Origin: Firmicutes bacterium UBA5454 | Lineage (GTDB): Bacteria; Bacillota; Clostridia; Caldicoprobacterales; DTU083 | Length of the DNA: 10,853 nucleotides | Reading direction: 5' to 3' | Assembly (NCBI GenBank): GCA_002426555.1 | Contig: DIQU01000060.1 | Location: 9,260-20,112 of the forward strand | Shown here: one piece after another, positions 1 to 7,447 of the stretch | Position numbering within the stretch: position 1 is the stretch's first letter | How the letters are laid out: each line of letters begins with the position of its first letter | The notes under the pieces: generated by a model | The model's database searches: none | What the model saw: the letters and a program-made list of their open reading frames with translations, nothing else | What the model was told of the DNA's origin: nothing | Program-made: the position numbers and the translations under genes

Positions 1-1338
1 GAGGAGCGCAATGAATACCTTGTAAGTAAATATATGAGTAATTTGAGCGATAAATCTGTCCTGAGTTCCATCTGGAATGATTTTTTAATGGATCGTGAAA
101 CAGAACCGGAACTGGAATCATATTTTAGTGAATTACATATCATTGATATCCCGGCAAAAAGAGAGAGTGCTGCCTCAGTACCAGCTTTTTTATTGACCTT
201 AGGGTTGGTAGCATCTTTTTTGCGTCTTTTCTTCACTTTTGTCGTTCTTCCGGAAGGATCCGATCTTTCCGCTGCTTTCTACCCGGCAGTCTGCGAAGTT
301 CTTCTGATTATCTTATTTACTATTTTGATTTCCTATCTATTTGCAATATTTAACCGTTCATTTTTTGGAAAAGCAAAAACTTTGTTGTATGAAATACGGA
401 AGTCGCTTAACAGGAAACTGGTTCAAAATAAACAAGGAAACCAATTTGCAGAAATAAGTACATCCATTAACAACATGACCGGCAGCCTGTCCAGCTATGC
501 CCAATATACAGCGGACATGCAGCGTAATGGTATGAATCAACTGGTTGATTCCTTCCTGGAAAGCCTCTATGGAGAAACCCATGACCAAATACAAAGTCTG
601 GGAGAATCTCTTCGAAAATTTTCTGCAAACCAGGCTCAATCAACAGAACAAACTAAGGCTCTTGTCAATGAATTAATCAGGGGAGTAGAGAATCAGAAGA
701 ATATAAATAATGATTCCAGCTCTATTGTTTCAACCATCACTCAATATCAACAAAAAATGACTGACAGCAGTCACCATTTATCTGCTGGTCTTCAGGGACT
801 TCAGCAGCTTTCCAATTCCCTCGGCAACATAGTCAGTATTAACGCTGAAACATTGGAAACCATGAAAATGGAGCAAGAAAAAATGAAAGAAAAGTACGAA
901 AATTATATCCAGTGTTTATATAAGCAGATGAAAGGGTATCAAGATGATGTATCTGTTGAATGGGGAAAAACTATGACGCGTTTTTTTGAAATGGCAGATT
1001 CAGGTTATACCCAATTTGAAGGCTCCTTTACTCAGTCCATAAATGCTTTGCTTCATTCCAATCAAAACTTAAAACAAAGTTTGGAGGAGCAATCTCAAAG
1101 TATGAACTATGTTTCCAATGAAATGACTCTGAGACTCCGGGAACTTAATGGAAGTTTGAAGGATACCATGAAGGAATTTACCAAGGCAATAGAGGAAGGT
1201 ACCGGAAAAACAATCAGCGAATTTGATCAGGGTCTTTCAGAGATTACCCAGCGTCTAAGTCAAACCATCATTGAAATCAGAGATTCCATTGATGATTTGC
1301 CAGTAGTAATCGATTCTTTGAAGAAACATCTGGAATAA
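1..1338 (+). CDS. MotA/TolQ/ExbB-like (ZorA-like) membrane protein with long coiled-coil tail, 5' partial
   Basis: The reading frame is open to base 1. The first in-frame ATG, at 34, has no Shine-Dalgarno site, so the true start is probably upstream and the N-terminus, perhaps with another membrane helix, is missing. Numbering from that ATG, two membrane segments are seen at about residues 49-72 and 84-106. The first begins PAFLLTLGLVASFLRL, which resembles the proline-led P..LTTLGLLGTFIGL helix of MotA/ExbB/ZorA proteins. Residues from about 115 to 434 are rich in Gln, Ser, Glu and Asn and look like a long helical, coiled-coil cytoplasmic tail, as in ZorA. The next gene encodes an OmpA/MotB-like partner, which supports a stator-type complex in the cytoplasmic membrane. 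Oddities are Arg64 inside the first helix, where the family usually has Gly, and Ala-Ser where Gly-Thr is usual. The family call is from motif memory and gene order; membership of Zorya proper is uncertain. Confidence 0.62.
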   Translation, partial: EERNEYLVSKYMSNLSDKSVLSSIWNDFLMDRETEPELESYFSELHIIDIPAKRESAASVPAFLLTLGLVASFLRLFFTFVVLPEGSDLSAAFYPAVCEVLLIILFTILISYLFAIFNRSFFGKAKTLLYEIRKSLNRKLVQNKQGNQFAEISTSINNMTGSLSSYAQYTADMQRNGMNQLVDSFLESLYGETHDQIQSLGESLRKFSANQAQSTEQTKALVNELIRGVENQKNINNDSSSIVSTITQYQQKMTDSSHHLSAGLQGLQQLSNSLGNIVSINAETLETMKMEQEKMKEKYENYIQCLYKQMKGYQDDVSVEWGKTMTRFFEMADSGYTQFEGSFTQSINALLHSNQNLKQSLEEQSQSMNYVSNEMTLRLRELNGSLKDTMKEFTKAIEEGTGKTISEFDQGLSEITQRLSQTIIEIRDSIDDLPVVIDSLKKHLE

Positions 1339-1398
1339 ATTCATTATACTCTGCAACATATGGCAGACTGTTTCATGAAAGAGAGGCAGACATAAGCA

Positions 1399-2199
1399 AT
1401 GAATGAAAAATACCTTCATTCCATATGGAATCATATTAATGCAGCAGCAGCAATATTATTGTCTTTGCTGATTCTTTTCCTGATACTGTTTTCTGCTTTT
1501 CAAAATGCAAACGGATACACCCTTGCAGTTTCCGATAAAGACAAACAAAGCAGCATCAGAGAAAAGGAACAACAACTGAAGACCTTGGAATCCGATTTTC
1601 GTAAGAAAAATGATGATCTAAACCAGCTTGAAAGTCAAATAGCAGCCCTGGAAGCTTCATTAAATAAAACTAAAGAGCAGCATGGCAAAATAATCCAAGA
1701 GTTAGTAGATCAATTTTCTGTATCCAATCAGGTATTGAGCATAGACAGTCAAACTGGTGCCATTGCTTTTTATAATGGAATTCTCTTTGAAACCAGCAGA
1801 GATATGATTACGGAGGCTGGAGCAAATTATTTGAAGGAATTTATACCTGCATGGATCTCCATACTGTTAAACGAAGAAAATCGGGATTATATAGCCGAGA
1901 TAATTATTGAGGGTCATGGTGATGATACAGGCAGCTATTTACCTAATCTGAATCTATCACAAAGCAGAGCACTGGAAGTGACACGCTATATACTAAGTGA
2001 TGAAATGCCATATTTTAGGTATAAGGATATTGTACCAAGCTATATATCGGTAAACGGCAGATCCTTCAGCCAGCCCATCATAGTTGATGGTATCATAGAC
2101 AAGGAACTGTCAAGAAGGGTTGAGTTCAAATTTCGCTTCAGGGATGAAAGAGCCAATAAGGAAATACAGAAGGTAATAGAGGAAGGGATCGACTCATAA
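1399..2199 (+). CDS. OmpA/MotB-like (ZorB-like) peptidoglycan-binding membrane protein
   Basis: This 266-residue protein has a short cytoplasmic N-terminus, one membrane helix at about residues 15-34, a coiled coil at about 47-105 and a C-terminal OmpA/MotB peptidoglycan-binding domain at about 118-250. The domain shows GHGDDTG (172-178, usual form GHTD..G), NLNLSQSRA (183-191) and SRRVEFKFRF (238-247), the signature of ZorB-like and other OmpA-family anchors. It would pair with the preceding MotA-like protein and tether it to the cell wall. The start is fixed by an in-frame TAA six bases upstream (1393-1395); GAGAGG at 1381-1386 is a rather distant ribosome site. The N-terminal helix has no Asp, although MotB and ZorB carry a proton-carrying Asp near its start; Asn11 and Asn14 lie in that area. 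The OmpA-domain call is firm, the ZorB role is inferred from context. Confidence 0.72.
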   Translation: MNEKYLHSIWNHINAAAAILLSLLILFLILFSAFQNANGYTLAVSDKDKQSSIREKEQQLKTLESDFRKKNDDLNQLESQIAALEASLNKTKEQHGKIIQELVDQFSVSNQVLSIDSQTGAIAFYNGILFETSRDMITEAGANYLKEFIPAWISILLNEENRDYIAEIIIEGHGDDTGSYLPNLNLSQSRALEVTRYILSDEMPYFRYKDIVPSYISVNGRSFSQPIIVDGIIDKELSRRVEFKFRFRDERANKEIQKVIEEGIDS

Positions 2200-3365
2200 T
2201 GGAATATGCTATCAAGGCTCCAAAGCTTGAATTTAATAATGCTCTTGATTTTGTACGGAAAAATCACCCTTATGCAGAAGAGATTATCCGGTTAAACAGA
2301 AATGATGAGGCAAATGAGCTGATCCATCAAATAGATTCATTAAATGAACAACAGCTGGAAGAATATGCCAATTCATTATCAAACAGTAATCAGGAATTAG
2401 TTTTTCATGCTTTGATGAAAGAAATTACACAAACCCAGAAAAACAAGCTTTTTAGGATTATATCCATACACATGAAAAAACGTTTTTATAATTATAACTG
2501 GATATTACTTCAAGAGCATTATACCAATGAAAATTTAATAGAATCTTTTGCCTTGATAGCAGAATATATGAAAGAGAAGTTACCGACAAAATACGAGCTT
2601 TCACTGGTGGGCAAGCTCACCATTAAGGACGGTAATCTACTGGCTCAAACCCTGGATATTTTACAATCCGAAGAGAGCACACTAAACGATTTTTTTAATT
2701 GTTATAACATCAATAATGAAAGCAATTTTGCAAGAGCCCTGGTAGAAGAATTTTTTCTGCACTGCGACAAGGATGGCTTCCAGCGAAATTTTAATTTGTT
2801 TATCAAGGAAATTCAAAATCCTGAAAATCCACCCTATCCACAGATAAGCCATTATCTTGAAGACATGAATGTTCTGGACTATGTAGAGGAAATTAATAAT
2901 TATCTTTTGAATCTATATAATGATTCTAAAAATACTTGTTTCTGGGATAATATTAAGGACGAATTGAGAGTTAAACTGCTGCAGTGGAACAAGTTGAAGG
3001 ATATCGGCAAGCATATGGGAATATATTCTGAGAAGTATTGCTTTTGGAAAAACTATTATCAGATAATTGAAGAAACCAAGTATTATCCAGAATCACAGCT
3101 GCTGTTGCTCTATATACCAGGGCACGTAATTGTAGATACCGAAAATGAAAAGGATGTATCCTATCTCTATAAAAAGGCTGCATTTGGGGCGGTTTTTCGA
3201 AACTTGGACAGTTTTAACAATCGAATTTCCCGGTCATTGGATAAAGACACTGTTATATCAATGAAGGACGCCATATTGGAAAATAAACGGTCCGAAATTT
3301 ACGAATTGAACTACGAAGGGCTTGGTAAACTTTACATACGAGATTATCTTGATGCAAATATATAA
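2199..3365 (+). CDS. Helical cytoplasmic protein, possible divergent ZorC / EH-signature protein
   Basis: A 388-residue protein with no signal peptide or membrane helix, rich in Asn, Glu, Leu and Tyr and probably almost all helical in its first 290 residues. Its ATG shares one base with the stop codon of the OmpA-like gene (TAATG), so the two are translationally coupled; GAGGAAGGG at 2179-2187 is the ribosome site. The third place after a ZorA-ZorB-like pair is where ZorC, an EH-signature protein, sits in type I Zorya. Weak matches to that family, from memory, are FWKNYY at 282-287, SYLYKKAAF at 321-329 just after an acidic stretch, and SRSLDKD near 344-350. The conserved Glu and His that name the domain are not clearly present, so it may be degenerate or a different family. 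The gene is certain; the function is a hypothesis. Confidence 0.45.
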   Translation: MEYAIKAPKLEFNNALDFVRKNHPYAEEIIRLNRNDEANELIHQIDSLNEQQLEEYANSLSNSNQELVFHALMKEITQTQKNKLFRIISIHMKKRFYNYNWILLQEHYTNENLIESFALIAEYMKEKLPTKYELSLVGKLTIKDGNLLAQTLDILQSEESTLNDFFNCYNINNESNFARALVEEFFLHCDKDGFQRNFNLFIKEIQNPENPPYPQISHYLEDMNVLDYVEEINNYLLNLYNDSKNTCFWDNIKDELRVKLLQWNKLKDIGKHMGIYSEKYCFWKNYYQIIEETKYYPESQLLLLYIPGHVIVDTENEKDVSYLYKKAAFGAVFRNLDSFNNRISRSLDKDTVISMKDAILENKRSEIYELNYEGLGKLYIRDYLDANI

Positions 3366-3403
3366 AAGCTGAGATAGAAAATTAAAACTCAAGGGGGGCT
3401 TAT

Positions 3404-5086
3404 ATGCTTAATAGAAATAAAAGAGGTTTAGGTGAGATCCTGATGGACTCCGGCATCCTTACACCCGCTCAACTGGATGAAGCACTGGAAATGCAGAAAT
3501 CGAATGGAAAAAAACTGGGAGAACTCCTCATAGATGAAGGGATCATCAGTGAGCAACAGCTGATGGAAGCCTTGGAATATCAGTTGAAAATTCCCCATAT
3601 TGATTTTACCACCCATAGCATTGACCCAGATGTACCTAGATTAATAGGTGAAAGCCTGGCTAGAAGACATTTACTCATACCCGTAGAGAAAGAAGGAAAT
3701 CAACTTACTGTGGCCATGGCTGATCCTCTAAATATATATGCTATCGACGATGTGAACATCGCCACCGGCTTGAGCGTAAAACCCGCTTTGGCATTACGAA
3801 GCCATATAAATACTGCACTGGATAAGTATTACAGCAATGAAAGTGCGGAAAAGGCTGTGGAGGATTTTGCTAAAGAAGCTCGTATTGAGCAAATTTCTGA
3901 AATAGAAGAGGAAATATTAAATGAAGTAAACAATGCTCCTGTTGTCCGTTTGGTTGATTCCATCATTCAGCATGCTGTCCGTGCACAAGCCAGTGATATA
4001 CATATTGAACCCTATGAGAAAAAAATTCGAATTCGTTTTCGTATAGATGGTGAACTGCAGGAAATTATGAGCTCATCGAAAACCACTCATTCAGCTATTG
4101 TTACACGTATTAAAATTATAAGCAGAATGGATATTGCAGAGAAAAGATTACCACAGGATGGCCGCGTCGAAATGCAAATAGACAATAAAGATATAGATCT
4201 TCGTATATCAGTGCTGCCTACTGTATATGGTGAAAAAATTGTTTTGCGTATTCTAGATAGAAGCAGTACAATAATGAGTAAAACCCAACTGGGGTTTAGC
4301 GAAGAAAATATTGAAATGTTTGATAAAATTATTCAAAGCCCCAATGGAATCATACTGGTTACCGGTCCTACAGGAAGCGGCAAGACAACTACTTTATATG
4401 CCGTATTAAGGGAACTTAACAAGATCAACAGGAATATCATCACTGTGGAAGATCCTGTTGAATATCGGCTTGACGGCATAAACCAGGTACAAGTCAATGT
4501 CAAAGCCGGGCTGACCTTTGCCAATGGATTGCGTTCAATTTTACGGCAGGATCCGGATATAATCATGATTGGTGAAATACGCGATACTGAGACTGCAGAA
4601 ATTGCAGTACGAGCGGCAATAACCGGTCACCTTGTTTTAAGCACAATGCACACCAATGACTCCGCCTCTACAGTTTCGCGTTTGATAGATATGGGAATTG
4701 AGTCATACCTTGTGTCATCGTCTGTTGTTGGTGTCGTGGCTCAACGTCTGGTTAAAAAAATTTGTACCAATTGCAAGACAGGGTATCAAGCCAGTCAGTC
4801 GGATATATCTCTGCTAAACCTGCAAAGCAATGAACTGCTGTATAAAGGTGAAGGCTGCAGTGTATGCAATCGAACAGGTTATAAAGGCAGAACAGCTATC
4901 CACGAAGTTATGCTGATGACCCGCGAGATACGTGAACTGGTAGATCTCCATGAATCTGTAGACAACATCCGATCTACAGCAGCCAGGTTTGGGACAATTA
5001 CTCTTAAGGACAGCTGCAATGAATTGGTTCGCAAAGGGATTACTACAAAGGATGAAATGTTGAAGGTTACATATAGTATAGAATAG
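3404..5086 (+). CDS. pilB: Type IV pilus extension ATPase PilB (GspE family)
   Basis: This 560-residue hexameric ATPase powers pilin polymerisation from the cytoplasmic face of the pilus machine, on the PilC platform. The N-terminus has two MshEN-type motifs (about residues 8-31 and 37-60, both with LGE.L...GI....QL.EAL..Q), then the GspE N2 domain and the catalytic domain. Visible motifs are Walker A GPTGSGKT (321-328), the Asp box with EDPVEY (349-354), Walker B with DPDIIMIGEIRD (383-394), the His box with TGHLVLSTMHTND (407-419), and a zinc-binding pair of CxxC motifs at Cys454/457 and Cys485/488, which sets PilB/GspE apart from PilT. Length is normal for the family and nothing is missing. 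ATG 3404 follows AAGGGGGG at 3391-3398 and opens the pilus operon. The MshEN motifs suggest activation by cyclic di-GMP. Confidence 0.96.
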   Translation: MLNRNKRGLGEILMDSGILTPAQLDEALEMQKSNGKKLGELLIDEGIISEQQLMEALEYQLKIPHIDFTTHSIDPDVPRLIGESLARRHLLIPVEKEGNQLTVAMADPLNIYAIDDVNIATGLSVKPALALRSHINTALDKYYSNESAEKAVEDFAKEARIEQISEIEEEILNEVNNAPVVRLVDSIIQHAVRAQASDIHIEPYEKKIRIRFRIDGELQEIMSSSKTTHSAIVTRIKIISRMDIAEKRLPQDGRVEMQIDNKDIDLRISVLPTVYGEKIVLRILDRSSTIMSKTQLGFSEENIEMFDKIIQSPNGIILVTGPTGSGKTTTLYAVLRELNKINRNIITVEDPVEYRLDGINQVQVNVKAGLTFANGLRSILRQDPDIIMIGEIRDTETAEIAVRAAITGHLVLSTMHTNDSASTVSRLIDMGIESYLVSSSVVGVVAQRLVKKICTNCKTGYQASQSDISLLNLQSNELLYKGEGCSVCNRTGYKGRTAIHEVMLMTREIRELVDLHESVDNIRSTAARFGTITLKDSCNELVRKGITTKDEMLKVTYSIE

Positions 5087-5091
5087 GAGGG
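5085..5091 (+). promoter_or_regulatory. Strong ribosome binding site for pilT, overlapping the pilB stop
   Basis: AGGAGGG at 5085-5091 overlaps the TAG stop of pilB (5084-5086) and lies eight bases before the TTG at 5100. A near-perfect site at ideal spacing supports TTG as the pilT start and suggests that ribosomes ending pilB restart at pilT. Confidence 0.85.
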
Positions 5092-5099
5092 AAAAGATA

Positions 5100-6161
5100 T
5101 TGATTAACATCCACGATCTTTTAAAAATTGCAGTTGACGAAATGGCATCTGATCTTCACCTTACTGTAGGTGTTCCTCCCGTGCTGCGTGTCCATGGTCA
5201 ACTCAGGGGTATAGAAGCTGATAGCTTGACCCCAACAGATACAGCAGAATATGTTAAACAGATTTTGAGCGAAAATCAACTGAAGAAATTTGAAGAGTAC
5301 GGGGAATGGGATTTATCATTTTATCTGCCGGGCATTGCAAGATTTCGGGTAAATGTTTACAGACAGCGAAGCAGTTGTGCTCTAGCTGTTCGCGTTGTCA
5401 ACATAGATCCTCCCAATCTTGATGAATTGGGTTTTCCCCCAAGCTTAAAGGAATTGTCCATGAAACCAAGGGGTCTTATTTTGGTTACCGGTCCTACAGG
5501 CAGCGGTAAATCAACTACCCTGGCTGCAATGGTAAATCATATCAACCAGAATAGACGCTGTCATATTATAACTTTGGAAGATCCCATAGAATACCTTCAT
5601 AAACATGACAAGAGCATTGTAAACCAAAGAGAAATCGGCAGTGACAGCATAAGCTTTGCCAACGCTCTTCGTGGAGCACTGAGAGAGGACCCGGATGTCA
5701 TATTGGTAGGCGAGATGCGGGATATGGAAACCATAGGTATTGCAGTAACTGCTGCGGAAACAGGTCATCTTGTCATGTCCACACTACATACCATGAGCGC
5801 TGATCAAACCATAGACCGAATAATCGACTCATTTCCTTCCTACCAGCAGGCTCAAATCAAAACACAACTGGCTTCTGTATTGGAGGGGATAATCGCTCAA
5901 CAACTCATCCCTCTTAAGGGGAATGATGGACGAATCGCTGCACTGGAAATCCTATTGGCCAATAGTGCAGTTCGCAACCTGATCAGGGAAGGTAGAACCC
6001 ATCAAATACAGACCTCAATCCAAACTGGCATGAAGCTGGGTATGAAGAGTATGGACTTTTCTCTGGCTGAGTTGGTAAGGACAGGAAGTATTACCCATGA
6101 ATCAGCTATGGACAGGGCTATGGATCGTGAAATGCTGAAACAGCATTTAAGAATGGCTTGA
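5100..6161 (+). CDS. pilT: Type IV pilus retraction ATPase PilT
   Basis: This 353-residue hexameric ATPase depolymerises the pilus, giving twitching, surface sensing or DNA uptake. It starts at TTG; the next residues, INIHDLLKIAVDEMASDLHL, match the usual PilT N-terminus. Motifs in order are Walker A GPTGSGKS (131-138), the Asp box with LEDPIEY (159-165), Walker B DPDVILVGEMRD (197-208), the His box TGHLVMSTLHT (221-231) and AVRNLIREG (290-298), a form of the AIRNLIRE motif that is specific to PilT and required for retraction. It lacks the CxxC zinc region of PilB and has normal length. It follows pilB by 13 bases and precedes pilC by 46. Having PilT here means this pilus is probably retractile. 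Confidence 0.96.
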   Translation: MINIHDLLKIAVDEMASDLHLTVGVPPVLRVHGQLRGIEADSLTPTDTAEYVKQILSENQLKKFEEYGEWDLSFYLPGIARFRVNVYRQRSSCALAVRVVNIDPPNLDELGFPPSLKELSMKPRGLILVTGPTGSGKSTTLAAMVNHINQNRRCHIITLEDPIEYLHKHDKSIVNQREIGSDSISFANALRGALREDPDVILVGEMRDMETIGIAVTAAETGHLVMSTLHTMSADQTIDRIIDSFPSYQQAQIKTQLASVLEGIIAQQLIPLKGNDGRIAALEILLANSAVRNLIREGRTHQIQTSIQTGMKLGMKSMDFSLAELVRTGSITHESAMDRAMDREMLKQHLRMA

Positions 6162-6207
6162 CAGTAATGATGTAAATATGTGATTTCTAAATAAGGGGGG
6201 AACGAAT

Positions 6208-7416
6208 ATGCCATTGTTTGAATACAAGGCAATCAGCCAGACAGGCGATAGCATCAATGGGAGATATAATGCAAAAGATCGTAATGAGATCATGCAGATG
6301 CTTAGAAACAAAAGCTACCACCCAGTCCAAATCAAGGAAGTGTCTGAAAGCACCGATCTAAGCAAGCTTAGTTTATTCAACAAGGTGAAATCGAAAGATA
6401 TCGCTATTTTTGCAAGACAATTCTATGCCATGCTGAATGCCGGCGTTACAATAATTCAGTGCCTTGATATCCTTCGAGTACAAACAGAAAAACCCTATTT
6501 CCGCGAAGTAATTGAAGAAGTATATGAATCCGTTCAAAAGGGTTCTACCCTTTCCGAGGCCATTAAAGAGCATCAGAAAGTCTTTCCCGAGCTGTTTATC
6601 AGCATGGTGGAAGCTGGAGAAGCCAGCGGAAATCTGGATGTAATAATGGATCGTATGGCAGTTCACTTTGAAAAGGAAACAAAAATTCAAAATAAAATTA
6701 AGGGTGCCATGACCTATCCCATTATCTTGGCAGTTGTTTCGGTAGCTGTGGTCATCTTTATGCTGGTTGCCATTCTTCCAACTTTTCTGGGTATGTTTGA
6801 AGGCAGTGACGTTCCATTACCAGGTCCCACTAGATTATTACTGAATATCAGCAATGCACTTCAGCAATATTGGTATTTGTTTGTATTAGGTACAGTTGCC
6901 CTAGTATATTTCATACGAAGATATATTCAAACACCGATAGGAAAACAGCAGTTTGATATGTTGAAGCTTAAGCTGCCAATAGTAAAAAATACAGTGATTA
7001 AGGTATCCACTTCAAGATTCACACGAACCTTATCCACCTTGCTTGCCAGTGGAATTCCCCTGCTGCAAGCTATGGATATCGTATCAAAAGTAGTGGGAAA
7101 CCGTATAATGGCTGATGGCATTATCAGCGTGAAAGAAGATATGCGAAAAGGTTATGATTTAGCGGGACCTGTCCAAAGGCTTGGTTTGTTTCCACCTATG
7201 GTACACTCTATGATTCGTATAGGAGAAGAATCCGGTTCTTTGGATGATGTTCTGCAGAAAACAGCCGATTTCTATGATGAGGAAGTGGAAGTAGCTATTC
7301 AGAAGATGACGACCATGCTGGAGCCTATAATGATTATTGTTATGGCTGTTGTCATTGGATTTTTGGTAGTTGCCATGTATCTTCCCATGATGGATATGAT
7401 GCAAACCATACAATAA
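6208..7416 (+). CDS. pilC: Type IV pilus inner-membrane platform protein PilC (GspF family)
   Basis: PilC is the polytopic membrane platform that couples the rotary action of PilB and PilT to pilin insertion and removal. The 402 residues contain the usual N-terminal MPLFEYKAIS segment and two repeated T2SSF domains, at about 66-190 and 269-391. Each domain carries the family pattern: FARQFYAMLNAGV (68-80) and FTRTLSTLLASGIPL (271-285), then VEAGEASGNLD (134-144) and RIGEESGSLDD (337-347). Membrane segments lie at about 171-193, 221-237 and 372-395. The start is supported by AAGGGGGG, about seven bases before ATG 6208. It sits between pilT and pilM, as is common in Gram-positive pilus loci. 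No defect is seen. Confidence 0.96.
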   Translation: MPLFEYKAISQTGDSINGRYNAKDRNEIMQMLRNKSYHPVQIKEVSESTDLSKLSLFNKVKSKDIAIFARQFYAMLNAGVTIIQCLDILRVQTEKPYFREVIEEVYESVQKGSTLSEAIKEHQKVFPELFISMVEAGEASGNLDVIMDRMAVHFEKETKIQNKIKGAMTYPIILAVVSVAVVIFMLVAILPTFLGMFEGSDVPLPGPTRLLLNISNALQQYWYLFVLGTVALVYFIRRYIQTPIGKQQFDMLKLKLPIVKNTVIKVSTSRFTRTLSTLLASGIPLLQAMDIVSKVVGNRIMADGIISVKEDMRKGYDLAGPVQRLGLFPPMVHSMIRIGEESGSLDDVLQKTADFYDEEVEVAIQKMTTMLEPIMIIVMAVVIGFLVVAMYLPMMDMMQTIQ

Positions 7417-7433
7417 ATGAGAAAAATAAGGTG

Positions 7434-7441
7434 AAGGGGTG
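7434..7441 (+). promoter_or_regulatory. Ribosome binding site that fixes the pilM start at GTG 7448
   Basis: The purine run GAAGGGG at 7433-7439 lies eight bases before GTG 7448. An in-frame GTG at 7439 falls inside this run and would have no ribosome site of its own, so 7448 is the better start. Confidence 0.7.
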
Positions 7442-7447
7442 ATTTTT

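Noticed and set aside
11..25. Short start-stop ATG at base 11 after GAGGAG
   Set aside because: It would encode four residues only; it is more likely chance, or the tail of an upstream gene in another frame, while the MotA-like frame is open to base 1.
3331..3377. Promoter for pilB (TTTACA or TTGATG with TATATA-like boxes)
   Set aside because: TTTACA is 22 or more bases from the nearest TATATA, and TTGATG has only a poor -10 at 17 bases; AT-rich DNA gives such matches by chance.
4356..5500. Nineteen-base identical stretch shared by pilB (4356-4374) and pilT (5482-5500)
   Set aside because: It encodes the Walker A loop in both paralogous ATPases, so protein conservation explains it; it is not a mobile or regulatory repeat.
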